Assembly (NCBI GenBank): GCA_950295325.1 | Contig: OX485808.1 | Coordinates: 36,791,180 to 36,855,179, forward strand | Length of the DNA: 64,000 nucleotides | Source: Polytrichum commune | Taxonomy: Eukaryota > Streptophyta > Polytrichopsida > Polytrichales > Polytrichaceae | Direction of reading: 5' to 3' | In this document: positions 45,028 to 58,138 of the stretch, piece by piece | Layout of the letters: the number at the start of each line of letters is the position of its first letter | Numbering within the stretch: the first letter of the stretch is position 1 | Translations under genes and position numbers: made by a program | Notes under the pieces: model-generated | The model's input: only the letters and a program-made list of their open reading frames with translations | The model's database searches: none | Told to the model about the DNA's origin: nothing

Positions 45028-45672
45028 TTGTTATGTCGGCCGGGGATTCGTGGCACTCAAGTAAAGTCATCCGGTAACAAAAATTGGATGGAGCTTACTT
45101 TAGTGAAACACCTATGAGTTGGCACGTAAGACCCCCTTGTTCTCTCATAACTATTATGAACTACTAGCTATTTTGTAAATATCAATTAGTTAGCAAAGGG
45201 CCATGATGTGGCTTTGGATGCTCTAAGCCTAATTTCTAACCCCTCATGAGTTGTCACCAAGGCCATGATGTGGCTTTGGATGCTCTAATCCTATTTTCTA
45301 TAACCCCTCATGAGTTGTCAATTTGGCTTTACCTTTTGAGATGGCTTCTAAATTGAGCCAAAGTTTGGCCTTAGTTGGACAACTAACTAGATTTGACCAT
45401 GTGTGGAGGACAATTATGGGGCATAGCACTCTGTGGACAAGCTACTTGTTAATTTATAGTAAGCACATGGTACATGAAAATGACTCACCTCAACCTTCAA
45501 AGTAATTGGAAGGTACTACAAATCATGCACAATTAGAAAAATATGTAATTAAATGGGTTGTTTAATTGCTTGTCACCAAGATAATATCCCTTAAAAAATT
45601 ATACCCTTGCTACATGTGGTTCCCGGAAGTCACACTAAGTGTTTGCCTCGGGGGTGGTTGTGACAATATGTC
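45028..45672. other. Intergenic DNA, short tandem duplication
   Basis: GGCCATGATGTGGCTTTGGATGCTCTAA occurs twice about 62 bp apart (45200 and 45262), each followed by CCCCTCATGAGTTGTCA. No gene. Confidence 0.5.
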
Positions 45673-45675
45673 TAA

Positions 45676-46223
45676 GGGCCAAGTTCCATGTGCCGGTCCC
45701 GGTCCGTTTTTTTCAAAATAAATGGGTGGGCCGGTGAAAAGAGGGTGGTGCCATGTGCCCATCCTTCTCACCCAAGGACCGGTGCCCCCCATGGATGGGT
45801 GTCCCACATTTTGTGTTGTGCAAGAACGGGTGCCAAAGGACCGGCGGTCCTAACGGTAACGAGAAGGACATGTGCCGGTTAGAAAACTCCGGCGACCGGA
45901 TCGTCCGGTCACCTGGGGTACACCCTTGGATACTAAAGGCCACATTGTTCTTCTAATCCCTTCTTTTGAGGAGTACTCCTAGGGAACATGTATTTTATGA
46001 TGTTTTTAGAATCTAGGTGACCTTCATTGCCGGTGACCTTCATAAAGTATCATGTCTTATCACTCACCAAATTTAGTTAGAAAGTAGGAAATCGAAAAAA
46101 ACCGGCACCCCACATAGAAGTACCCCTCCATAAAATGGGTGACATCACCCATTTTTTGGATGATGTCACCCATTTCTCACCCATTTAAAAAACGGACCGG
46201 GACCGGCACATGGAACTTGGCCC
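45676..46223. mobile_element. Tourist-like MITE, 548 bp
   Basis: Perfect ~37-bp inverted termini (GGGCCAAGTTCCATGTGCCG...) are flanked by TAA at 45673-45675 and 46224-46226. Size, long termini and 3-bp TAA duplication fit PIF/Harbinger-type MITEs. The interior is non-coding, with CACCCATTTTTTGG / GGGTGAC inverted words near 46130-46180. Confidence 0.9.
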
Positions 46224-46226
46224 TAA

Positions 46227-47600
46227 AGCATGTAGGTGTTCTCCAACATTTTCCAATGAGAGTTACTCAAAAAACCATTTATCACAATAACAAATCATTG
46301 ATAGAGCATCAACAAAAATTAGATTGAAAATTGGACCTCCCCTTCATATAGTTATAGTCATCGGAAGTACGTGTTTGTTGATTCCTTAACTAAATACGAG
46401 GTGAGATCCTTGGACTTGTGTTCACTATGAGTAAGGAAAAGTTTATAAAATTGGAAGACTTAACCTCATAATATCCTTTTATACAAACCCCCACATATTG
46501 AGTGTTTTAAATTGTATATTTACTTATTATGTATGATAATGATTCTAACTCCTTAGTCTCCAAGATGGCCGATCCAAGGTTTTTTTTAATGTTGATATGG
46601 TGTATTTGAGGTACATACTTCCATGTTGAGCTAATTGTGTATGATCCTATCTAAAACAACTCCATTGTTCAAGTGCACTTCTTGAATCAGCTGAATACTT
46701 ACTGTAATCGAGTAGTTATGTTCAAACACTCCATAAAGGTTTTCTTCAAAGCTCTTATTTAAGCAAATATGGACACATTCACAAAACCTGAACTTTTTGG
46801 TTGCCTTAATTTCATGGGCAGATCCGTCAATAGACTTTTACTGTACCTGATTTTGTGGGAGATGTATGAATCCTCTATAATTATTCGAATGCATCGCTAT
46901 ATAAACATGATGGAAAAAGCTAAAATATTTATTTTTTGAAGTTAAATGGGGTGCACAAGGATATTACAACGAACAACTCTTGATCCCTACAAAGATTTAA
47001 GTGAAAGTGATTCAAAATTACATACTAACTTTGAGTTTTGTGAGGAATATCATAAAGTGTTTTAAAGGACTTATTGTTTACAAAACCAAGCAGTGTATGT
47101 TTTCAAAATCAATTAAAAACAATACACATATTTTGGAATACAATGCAAGCGGTGTGCAAGTAGGTGATGTTGAGCAAGTCATTGTCTAATATCTATGTAA
47201 ACTGTGATAAAATTACATTAATTTTTTTTTATGATGCCTGCAAGTTTTTTCATATTCAACAAACATGTAACAAAATTCCAAGTTCAACATGTTTAAGGTT
47301 ATGAGATTTACATCCAACCCCAAATTTAGCCATTTTGCTTTTGAGCATTACTTTTGATGATAAGTTAGGAAGTTGGACTTTGTCCAATTATACTTAAAGT
47401 ATCGGCTTCAACTCATAAGTCTTTTTCAACTCTTAAATCAAAATCAGACTAAGAAAGGGTTTACACATAGATTTTTTGGTCCACTACAACAACAACAAAA
47501 ATTGGGAACTTGAGGTGATTTGCACTTCATAGGTGTTGGAAACTCAAGTCTTAGACTAAAGTGATTCACGCATTGTAAGTGTTGGCAATGGCGAGTTGGC
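46227..47600. other. Intergenic DNA, no gene recognised
   Basis: AT-rich, short open frames only; nothing recognisable. Confidence 0.45.
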
Positions 47601-47609
47601 CTTAAACTC

Positions 47610-48000
47610 GGCCTTCCAAAAGCAGTTGCATCAAACATCCATAATAGTCAATACTAAACAATGTGGTTGTAGTATTTTCTTATTGCCGGTGCAACTTACA
47701 GACAGTACAGACAGTGTACAGACAGTGGGTGCAGACAGTGGGCGGCAAATTCGAGGGGTTGGTGGTAACCCTAACCTCTACACGAGGCCTGCATATATAA
47801 TGCAAATCTGGAGCAAGAGACCTGCACTTGGACCTGGACCCAAGGAAGGCGTAAGTGTTGGTAACTGTTGAGTTTCAGCTAATTAGGCTTGGGATCCGGG
47901 TTCCATAGTTGACTTAGAGTAGGTTTCCATGTAGGGTAGTTGCTCACCATATTTTAGAAAATAATGGGTTGGAGGTGTTCTCATGTATTTAAGCGCAATC
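47610..48000 (+). repeat. Dispersed repeats A and D, copy
   Basis: 47610-47750 (CCTTCCAAAAGCAGTTG...TACAGACAGTGGG, with four short ACAGACAGT repeats) matches 53893-54075. 47755-48000 is a copy of family A seen at 29287. In both places D directly precedes A, so they likely form one composite element. Confidence 0.75.
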
Positions 48001-49500
48001 ATATTCTAGCATATACAATTGCGTCAAACATTATAATATACTTCATGGTGGTAAACATTGTAATATATTTCATTAGCATTATCAATTTCTAGGTGTTGGT
48101 GGTAACCCTACACTCTACACGAGGCCTACATAATGCAAATTTGGAGCAGGAGACTTGCACTTGGACCTGGACCCAAGGAAGGCGTAACCACCGAATTTTT
48201 TTTCACTTTTTAATGGGAGGTGAAATGGCTATGTTGATGTTATTTTACATTTCAATTTTGGCTATGTGAAGAGATTAGGAAATTGTAAATATTGCGATGA
48301 AATGTGTGGTAGAATAAAATTTCTGCTATCTTAAAATGGCCATAGAGAATTGCAAATGTGATACTTGTTTGAATGGCTTTTGGAACTTTAGCTAAGTGAA
48401 AAAAAAACAAAATATTGCAAGGTCACTATTGGAACAAGAAAATGCAGCAATACATATGCGAAATTACATCCCACACATCTTTGCAGAAACAAATTAGGAG
48501 GAAACCACTTCTTTGTTCATAATGGCATGCATTGCTAATAAGCCATGTGAGACATAGGCTCTTAAAAGTAGAAAGTTATAGGGTTTAGGGTTTAGAACGC
48601 CAAAAAATTGCAACAACTCCTTCATGGGTGAATACTTTGTCATAGGCCTTCCAAATTGCAACAAATGAAAGGTGACTGCCCCGGGTAGGGCACTCATACA
48701 TGTATTTAATAACCCATCTGCAACGGAAGGGTATTTATCATGGGGCTATTTATCTAAGAAATTGGAATTCTTTACACCCTAACATTACAGATAAATCTAA
48801 TTTTTTTCATTTTAGATGACCCTATTTGTATTTATAAAGTCGCAAGTGAACTAGTTTCTAGTACCATATGTTCCTTATAATTTTTATGTTTGACCCCATG
48901 AATGACGAATCATAGGACTCTTGAAAGTATGTAGTGAAAATTCAATAAACCATGTCTAGACTGAAAACATCAAACATTGTACCAAAACATAAAAACTTGA
49001 AGCATTATTAGGACCTCCTATTGTTCCAAAACATAAAAACTTGAAGCATTATTTGGACCTCCTATTGTTCCAAAACATACATCAAACAAACTTGAAGCAA
49101 GCAAACTTAAGAGAAGCACCAACATAAAAATATGAATATCTAAGCTCAATTTGATTCTCAACTCTTGTGTTTTAGAACACATTGGATAGCAACAAAATTC
49201 ATTTTTGTGTTTAGGAACACATTGGATAGCAACATAACTTAGAAGTATTATACCTTGAACAACATTTACAAGACATTTACAGGGTGTTCATCCATGTGCC
49301 GGCAAAGTTCGGCAATTTTGCAACTTTGAGGTCTTCGAGAGCCGTGAGTTGAAGTGGACAAAATTGTGAGCCAAATTTTTGGTCATTTAGTAAACTATAG
49401 ACTTGTAGTTGAAATCTGGATGAAGTCATCCTAGGGGATGAATATAGTTAAGCCATAGGCTAGGAAGTTATAACTATAGTCATGGCCTTAGGAGGCCCTA
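48001..49500. other. Intergenic DNA, no gene recognised
   Basis: Contains a short family A copy (48095-48190) and a duplicated AACTTGAAGCATTATT-type segment (48990-49075). No gene. Confidence 0.45.
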
Positions 49501-51600
49501 GCAGGTAGTTACTAAAACGATCATCTTCTCCCCGCCTTGGTAAGAGGGCCGGCGAGGGAGAGTTAGCCAGACATTACTCAGATAGCTTGAGCGCATCGTA
49601 GAACTAATAGTCTTGTCTCCCTCAGCACCGCATTTGGGCGAGGTCAATTGTTGAACTATCTTCCGAAGTAAAACTTGGTGTTCGGAGCAGTGATTGCAAG
49701 ACACTGTTTGCTACGGAAGTTTATTGCTAATTTCTGAATTTTGAGTTATAATGAATGGCCGAGAAGGGTCGGATTATTGTTGTAAGTAGTGTGATTGCTT
49801 GCGAGTCTGGATGACTATTGTCTGTAACTGAGATAGAGGTTGATTGAGAAAGTGATTGCGAGTGTGTGTGTGAGCCAGAAAGGACGAAGTATTGTGAGCA
49901 GAGAATGGAGTGAGGAGAAACTGAGCAACAGAGTGTGAGACAGAATTGCTAGGAGGAGCATGTGTGAAACTATTGTCGATTGTTGAGATTGCAGTGGGCT
50001 GAGTCCTAAATTGCGAAGTGGAACTGAGAGAGAGAGCATGTGAGAGAGCAATGTGAGACTAACTAAGGATTGATCAACCCTGGAGTAAAAGAGGGTGAGA
50101 AGTGTAATGAAGACCAAGCTATATGGAGTTGAGTGAGTTGTAACGTGAAGGCAAAATGTTGAAGAGCGATGTGATAAACGATTGTCTATGTTGAGACCGC
50201 AGTCAAGTGAGAGAGAATTTATGAATATAGTTGAATGAGTGAGAATTGAGAACTTGAAGTATGAAGATTGAGGGATAAGAGCAAGAATGTCTGAGTGAGC
50301 AATCTATTTCATCAGAGAGACGAGGATGGAAATATAGCAACATGGATAATGTGAATAGTGAAACTATGATCTGAGACACCAGGAGGTGCATTCCCTGAGT
50401 GGTGAAGAAAGATGAGAAATAAACTATTATCGGAGGAGTTGTGTGTGAGGAGGAGAACCCCCTGGAAGGGAAGAGCAAGCGAAAGGTCTTGATGAGAGAA
50501 GGAGTGGAAAGGGCGAGAGGCGGTGTAAGGAGGAAACTATAGACTATAGTTGAAACCTACGATAGGCTGAGAGAGTAAGCCAGAAGGCCAAGTGTCGAGC
50601 CGAGAGTTAAACCATCGACTATGGTTGAGACCTAGAATAGAAAATGAGAGAAGCTGAGAGGTCAAGGGTTAGGCCATTGTGTGGAGTGAATGATGATAGT
50701 TGAAGCCTGTGGGAGGCCGTATTAGGAAAAGCTAATAGTTCAACCACCTGAGATCATAGCTGAATTATGAAATTAGGCTGATAGGTCTGTAATTGAGAAG
50801 AATGGAATTTAAGAGGGAATCTCAATCAACGGAAGTGATGATAAATCATTCCTGATCAGTTGATTAGAGGAGAGAGTGAAGATTGTAAGAGAGATTCAGA
50901 GTGAGTAAGCTCTAATTAACTTTGGATTATCCAGAAGACCTAGGCATAAGTTAATTTAATTACAATTGGAGTCATCAGTGTTAAGTAGTCAAGAGGAGAG
51001 ATCTTTGAGTATGAAATGTGAATTAACCCAATCAACTATTGTCTTGTGTGCTACCCTGGTTGTTGTTGTTGCAGGTTGTGCAGGGCGACCAAGACTATAG
51101 CTTGACTGATTATGGTTAATTGCATAAGTTGTGAGTAGAGATTAAATCCGGAGATAAGGAATGAACAATTGTTTTGTATTGGAATTAACATTGACCAAAT
51201 AATGAAGGAATTGTTTTGATTTGAAGATGCATTGGCCAATGGTTATCAAAGACTATTGTTCTCGAAAGACTATTGTTATACAAAATCTCATGACGAGATG
51301 GTTACTACTGAGACTGACACACATACCCCACTGAATGAGACACAGTGAGAGGAAACCAAGAGAGAAAAGGAAAGCAAAGAGCATATTAAACCTGTTCTAG
51401 AGTGAATGTAGCAAACCTTTGGTCTAATTAATGAACTATGAAGTGACAAATGCTTGTAATAGACACCAGTTAAGTCTTCCTTGAGAGTCTGTACCCTGGG
51501 TTTTGGGTTATTTAAGTGAGACCAAAAACTAACTACAAAAATCCAAGAGCATTAGATGAGATCTGATGCTACCATGAAGCGCCCCTCGTTGTCTCCCTAA
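49500..51600. other. AG-rich tract of unknown origin
   Basis: About 2 kb in which the + strand is dominated by GAGTGAGAGA/GTTGAGACC-like words, especially 49850-50750. TGATGCTACCA near 51568 resembles the complement of a tRNA primer-binding site, and the base just beyond it would allow a CA-ended LTR on the minus strand, but no matching LTR, gag or pol is seen. Minus-strand frames here are Leu/Ser-rich products of the base composition. Confidence 0.35.
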
Positions 51601-52080
51601 TGAAATTTCATAATGAAATTCCATAAGTTGGTGTTGTTACCTATTTGTAAAAAAATACTAGTAAAGAGATAAAACGGTTTATATTTGAATCGAAAATAAA
51701 AATAAGAGAGTGAAAAGTCTCAATATAACGAATATAACCAAAACCCTCGTCATCCAAATCTTTCATTCGGGAATTTGGATTGAAAATGGATAGTTTTTCA
51801 ACTATTGACCACCATAAAATGCATTGTATACCTCTGCCTCAATATTTTTTTTCTCTACCTACTATTCCCAACCCTATTTTAGATTGAAAGAATTAGATAA
51901 ATTGATGCATTATATGGTACCCTTATTTTTTAATACACACAACTTTGTAATTAAAGAGGTGCTTCACTATATCGAAGAATTGTATAAATTTTCTCACAAA
52001 TGAATAAAAAATACCCTACATTCTTTCTCACATGGTTTAATAAATTTTCACGAGTGCCCTACCCAAGGTGATTGCCATTT
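51601..52080. other. Intergenic DNA, no gene recognised
   Basis: AT-rich, no open frame of note. Confidence 0.45.
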
Positions 52081-52084
52081 TCAA

Positions 52085-53090
52085 AGACCGAGACTTGGCT
52101 ATAACAAAATCCTCGGATATTTCATGTAGAGAACTCTATTGATTGAATGCACATGCTTGTGGTAATGTATGATTTGCTAAAAATGCTACACCGTTTATGG
52201 TATTTACTGTCATGTACTCTATTTGCGAAGGGCCTAAACTAGATGCCTAGAGATCTCAAAATGTCACACCCACAAATTGTCAATAAGATTCCATTTGTCA
52301 ACATAAGTAAAACACTTAAGTGAAAAAATATGTACATTTAGACATTAAGAGTAGGACATTGGGATACATTAGATGATAATCTTGCAAATTTAGCATGCAA
52401 GAGGAAGATGTTTATGAGCGTGTTAATGGCAAGTGCCATGTGTTTACATTTTAGTATGCAAGATGAAGATAATCTTAAGGATACTAATGGCAAGTTACAC
52501 TTGTGTACACTTTAGTCAACTTGTAAACCATTGTGTAACATGTGCATACACATCATAACACTATTGAACATGCTCATGTCAAGATATTAGTAAGCGCACT
52601 TGAACGCCAAGTGTCATGAGTTGACACTTATGGTGAGGGTGTTAATCATCAACATAACCTAAGATATGCCTCAAAATACAACAAGTGACACTAAATACCA
52701 TAAATAGTGTAGTACATTGATACATGCAATACAGTTGCCTTTGCAAATAGGTTGCCTCTTTACACATGCCAATTACCTTGGGTGAAAACCACTTTAGAAA
52801 AAACTTGTAACTTTGTTTATTCATCTATATGACACCCACATTAGAAATAAGTACTATCGTATTAGATTACTGTGATAGCAAATTCTGAAAATAGTGTAGA
52901 ATTTCAATATATTAGTGTGGGCCAACCTGATTCCAGATATCAGTGCACTAGACCACTTTGATGGCATTTATCTGTTGCCTTCCCTGCACAAAATTTGCAT
53001 GTGTGGTGGCCTTTGACAGGGGTTTTAGAACTTTGCTTGTGGAGATCTTGTCGCTGTGAACCATAGCTATTAAAAAAAAAGGGCGCTCAG
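52085..53090 (+). repeat. ~1-kb dispersed repeat C, copy 2
   Basis: Collinear with 44035-45027 at high similarity, same orientation, about 8.05 kb away. Both end at a run of A followed by GGGC after GAACCATAGCTAT. Confidence 0.85.
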
Positions 53091-53890
53091 TTTTATCCTT
53101 ACTACACGTACACTAAAATTGTCCTATTAGTACAGTGGGCTAGAGTAATTCTGTATACTAATCACATTAGTTTTGAACCCATGCTATATCCCTTAGTTTG
53201 AAATTCGTGTGGCTTAAAAAATCACATCATGAATTCATTGTCCAGAATTATAGACAAAAACAAAAGAAGGGGAAAAAAAAGAGTTGGGCATTGTTTGAAA
53301 ATGACATGATTGAAAGCCTAACTTCAAATTTGAAGTCCCAATCACAGGTCGAGTGGATTTGTGGAAGCTTAAAATTGTTAGGGTAACTCTGTCAACTTTT
53401 GGTGGGTCCACACTCTGGAAGAATGTGACTAGTACTGGGAGCCTCGAATTTTTATGTTGTAAAATCTATCAATTCAAAAATACCATATGCCTTAGGACAG
53501 ACGGAAGCCCTTATGGTGGGCCCCAATGGCCCACTCATTCAAGAGGCCTTGGGGCTACCTTGGGCTTGTGTGGCCAAAGGCTCACCCCCACTCATGCTCT
53601 ACTCTTTATACAACGAGGTAGCTTTGAGGCAAGTAGGGCACACTTACTCGGATGTTTGCCATAACATCACTCAAATGCATTCTCCCTCTCTTCTCTTTCT
53701 AATTCTAAGTAGTGCAATGCAGGGGACTCATATTCAGTTTGGCTAGTTGTAGATTCCAACATCCTAGCTCTTTGTGCCCAAATCTTATGTGGCAATCTGC
53801 CAGGCCCACGGAACAAATGAGAGACTTTCAGTAATGTTATGGCCCTTGCCTCCAAGGAACCAATGTACAGGTTGTTTTGCCCCAGCCTGA
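53091..53890. other. Intergenic DNA, no gene recognised
   Basis: Open frames at 53353-53746 overlap in two phases and show no known domain. Confidence 0.4.
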
Positions 53891-53892
53891 AT

Positions 53893-54240
53893 TCAGCCTT
53901 CCAAAAACAGTTGCGTCAAACATCATCATATAGTTCATGATGTTAAATGATAATCATGGTTTCTTTTTTAGTAAAATAGTCTATACTAAACAATGTGGTT
54001 GTAGATACATTGTTCCCTTATTGCCAGTGCAACTTACAGACATAAATGTGTGCAGACAGTGGGTGCGGGTAAACGTGTGCAGACAATGTGCGACAATTTC
54101 TAGATGTTGGTGGTAACCCTAAACTCTACACGAGGCCTACATAATGCCAATCTGGAGCAGGAGACCTGCACTTGGACTTGGACCCAAGGAAGGCGTGCAG
54201 TTGGTAACTGTTGAGGGGTTGATCACGCCAACCAATTTAA
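53893..54240 (+). repeat. Dispersed repeats D and A, copy
   Basis: 53893-54075 matches 47610-47750 and 54105-54240 matches family A (29287), in the same order. Confidence 0.75.
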
Positions 54241-54412
54241 ACACTATCTGTCGGCATCTCCAGCTTTAATAGCGTGAAAAGTGGTGGACCAACATTTATT
54301 TATGAACATAATCTCCAACAATTTCATTGTTGGTACCGGACGGAAAGCTTGGTGTGATTGAGGCATGAGCTTCATCTAATTTGGCTTGGGATCTGGGTCC
54401 CATAGTTCAATA

Positions 54413-55384
54413 AGGGTTGGTTTACACTATGGACCATGAAGTGGGACCATGGAAGAGGGTTTTTATCAATGGTCTGAGTTCAACGTCCAATTTTTGTGGT
54501 TTGACTTCTTAGAAAATCAATTTTGAAAGCCTTGGGTCCCTCACTACGTGTAAACTAAATGTGGACCAAGAATAATGACCATGCACCAAAAAGTGCATGT
54601 GCTGATTTTTTTTCAATAAATGCCCAAAAAGGGCATTTTTGAAAAAATAAAAATAAAAATTTAAGTATGCTCATTCTGTTGTCTTCTTATGGGCTTTACT
54701 TGTCTTGGCTTCTTGTTAAATGTAACAAAGATGTGGCTTGCAATTCTTCTCACAACATTTTTTACAAAAAAGAAATGAGCAATTTAATTTGTACATGTTA
54801 AATGTAATTTACATGTGACATGTACCTTGTGTTGTACATTGAGCATTATTTGCAACCCGCTTCACCATGTGTACTCAAATTCTTGAGTTCTAGATGTCTC
54901 ACATTGTTTGATGAAACATGTGGGAGCAAGTTTAAGGGATAGGGCATGAAAGAAATGGTATGTCTCATGGGCTATGATATGATCTAGGCACTTAGAGGGT
55001 GGATTTGCCTCTCAAGATTCATTACATCACATAGATGCTGATAAGTGTGCCTTGTGAGCCTTACGTAGTGAGAAGAGTTGTATATAAAGCCCCCCAAAAA
55101 AATTTCATTGAAAATTTTATTATAGCGGCATTTCTTTGCCATGGGCCCTTGCGTTTTCCTACCAGACCACCTCAATCGCCTCCCTTACGGGAAAACCCAT
55201 TGGACCATTATCAATGTATTAATTAGGCCTTAAAATATGTCTTTTGGGGACCTGGACCTCCATGGTCACTCTACCATTTTTTCTTTGATGTAAACCGAAG
55301 TGGTCCCAGGACGAGCTTAGTAGCTAATCAACGCTCTTGTAGTGCCCCGGGACGACTTCCTCGTCCATAGTGTAAATTGGCCCT
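54413..55384. mobile_element. MITE-like element, ~970 bp
   Basis: The left end GGGTTGGTTTACACTATGGACC pairs imperfectly with the right end CCATAGTGTAAATTGGCCC, and the flanks are TAA and TTA. Interior words GGACCATGAAGTGGGACCATGG are echoed near 55240-55370. No coding content; the GGGCC-N-A terminus resembles that of the MITE at 45676. Confidence 0.6.
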
Positions 55385-56165
55385 TAGTGTCGACTTCCAT
55401 GTAGGTCGCTTGTCCACTAGATTCCAAAAAAATAATGGGTCGGAGGTGTTCTCGTGTACTTAAGCGAAAACCGGCATCCAACTATATTATGGCAATTTGT
55501 TAGACTAAGGAGGGTTGTGGACATGGGCTATAAGACTTCCATGCATCCATGAAAGAATCTTCAACCTACAAATTTTGATCACCGAAGGTTTTTAGGATTA
55601 GTTTTAGGAGGAGGAAGAGGTCTTAATTTGGAGGAGGAGGTGAGTAGGTGGGCGTGGATTTGAGAAGATGGGAGTAGCTACTTGGCGCATGTGAACCTTA
55701 CCCCACCAAATTCCCTTTACATTTGGACAAGTTTGTTCCTTAGGATGAGTTTTCATGTAGGCCACTTGCCCACTAGATTCTAGATAATAGACGGTCGGAG
55801 GTGTTCGCATGTAGTTAAGCACACCCCGCTATCCAACCACATTATGGTGGTCTACTAGAATGTGGAGGGCCATGAAGACAAACATGTAGACTTGCATGTG
55901 TCCGCTAAAGAATATTCAACTTTCAAGTGCCAGTCATTGAAAGATTAAGACCGGTTGAAGACTCATAAAAAACCAAGGTTGGTCTAGACCTCCATCCTTG
56001 ATAACCGGGAGGGGGAGGTTAGAAGGTGGACCCGGGTTTCAGAAGATGGGAGGTAGCTAGTTGGTACATACGAACCCTACCCCACCATATTCCCTCGACA
56101 TTTGGGCGGGTTTGTCCTTATTCACACTAAAATCTGGTAGGCGACCGGCCTACATGGAAACTCAC
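55385..56165. other. Intergenic DNA with two family A end fragments
   Basis: TCCATGTAGGTCGCTTGTCCACTAG-type fragments at 55395-55465 and 55745-55825 are ends of repeat family A. Between and after each is a CCCACCAAATTCCCTT / CCCACCATATTCCCTC segment, showing a ~370-bp tandem duplication. No gene. Confidence 0.5.
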
Positions 56166-56170
56166 CCTTA

Positions 56171-56587
56171 GAGCATCCCCAGGAGAGATAGTAAGCAACC
56201 CGCCAAAAATAATATATTATATGGTGTTTAGGAGCCCTCCATCTTGGGCGGGGCAGCTCATCTTGAGTCAGAGCCCACCAAAGCCTAGGCATACCCCCGG
56301 TATAATTAGGAAGCAATCAATAAGACAACGACACCTATTATCTGACATGGGATAAAGTAGGATATCGGAGTATCTGATATTAAAGTAATCTCTTGGCGGG
56401 CCGGAGGAGGGTCGCCATATGAACCATTTATGGCGTTGGAAGGCCTTTACTATACCCGGGCCGGTTCTAAATTATGCCAGACCGGACATTGGTGGGGCTC
56501 AATTTATGCCGGTACCGCCACCTAAGAACCCGGGATGCCCCATTTTTGGCGTTGGCATGCCCTATGGCGAGGCTGCTGGGGACGCTC
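56171..56587. mobile_element. Non-autonomous Harbinger MITE, same family as 2298-7390
   Basis: It starts GAGCATCCCCAGGAG and ends GGCTGCTGGGGACGCTC, with TTA at 56168-56170 and 56588-56590. These termini match those of the 5.1-kb element at 2298-7390, so its transposase family presumably moved this 417-bp derivative. It sits exactly at the left edge of the second duplicated block, where it replaces or abuts sequence present at 29.5 kb. Confidence 0.85.
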
Positions 56588-57119
56588 TTAGCCGACCCAT
56601 TTGGCATCTGGAGACTGGAATCCAGTTTTGTCGATGGTGGGCAGTTTACCTCACCATAGCCACGGTATTCTGTCAGCATCACTGGACTTAGTTGCCAGTG
56701 TATTCTCTCGCCATCGCGAATGTACTTTGTAGGCATTGCTTAGTAGTGGCAGTGGGTTCTGTTGCCATAATCAAAGCGCTTTGTCGGCATGACTTAGGGC
56801 CACTTTACACCTAGAGGCCGGGCCAATTCCCCTTGAGGCTGATTGCATGAAATTTCAGCCCCTTTTGGGTTGGAGGCCAATCTCAACTATACATTATAAT
56901 AAGAGTATAATGTGGGTCAATTTTTTCATATGTAAAGGCCTTAGAGTCAAGAAGCTACGCCGATTCAATAAATCTAGCATAATCCAACTGATCTAGTATA
57001 ATATAACATAGAGCCGTTCATATTTCCACATAATCCAATGGATATAGTTCGTTGAAAAAAGCATATTTTATTAAGAAAAGTTTTTTCTAATTGAAATGTG
57101 GTATTGGCCCCGAGGCCAA

Positions 57120-58135
57120 GAATTGCCATTAGTGTACACAAATGAAACTTGCCATTAGTATGCTCAAGAACTACGTCCAAGAAGAACCGGCGGTTAGTTA
57201 CAGATGAACCGGTTGCGTTCGAGAAATAACCGGTTGAAGTTGGAGACTTCAAGAGAATTACCGATCATTTTGGAGGAATCTATAGAATATACCTCAAATG
57301 AATAAAGCAAAAGCGGAAGATGTCAACATGTAACTGGTTGTATTTAAAATCACTAGGATCTTGACTGACTATGCCCAACAACTTCCCAGGCACAACTCAA
57401 GAATATCTTCCTCTTCTATACGAAAATGTGGAGACATGGCACTTGCCATTAGTATGCTTAGAAATATCTTCCCGTTGCATACTAAAACGCAAGACTATCT
57501 AAAGTACTACTCTAAATGCCATACTGTAAATATATTCTCACATAAAGAAGTAACTTATGTTGACAAATATAATCATATTGGTGATTAGTGGGTGTGGCAC
57601 TTTGAGACCTCTAGACGACCTCTGGGCATCTATTTGAAGCCCTTCGCAAATAGTGGATGTTACTTTAAATACCATAAATACTGCAATGATCTGGCTTGAA
57701 GTGTGGAAAAACAGAATATGTTACGGAAGTTATGGGAGACTCAGACACTTCTGTCGGCATGTAAGTTAAGTTGGACGGAGGCCTTTGAAAAGTCAAGGCC
57801 AGGAGGTACCAGTGCCCAACATTCCCTATGCCACCATGCCCACTTGGACTTGGCAATATTTATTTTATTTCTTATTTCTTTTTGCACAAATTGAAGGCTT
57901 ACTAATGTCTTGGCATGAGTACGTTCAACAATGTTATAAAGTGTATGCCTATGTTACACAATGGTCTACAACTTGACTAAAGTGTACACAAATGACAGTT
58001 GCCACTAGTATGCTCAAGAAGAATATCTTCCTCTTGTATATTAAAATGTAAAGACATGACGCTTGTCATTATTACGCTCAAAAGGTTAGACCCTTTACAT
58101 GACACTAAATACCACAAACGGTGTAGTTTGAAATT
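57120..58135 (-). repeat. Inverted, rearranged copy of repeat C
   Basis: 57584-57700 (GGGTGTGGCACTTTGAGACC, GCCCTTCGCAAATAGTG) and 57940-58115 (TTACACAATGGTCTACAACTTG, GACACTAAATACCACAAAC) are complements of parts of 44035-44600, with insertions between. It lies within the second duplicated block. Confidence 0.7.
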
Positions 58136-58138
58136 TGT

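Noticed and set aside
51560-51580. Retrotransposon primer-binding site
   Set aside because: The match to a tRNA 3' end is short and no LTR pair or pol sequence accompanies it.
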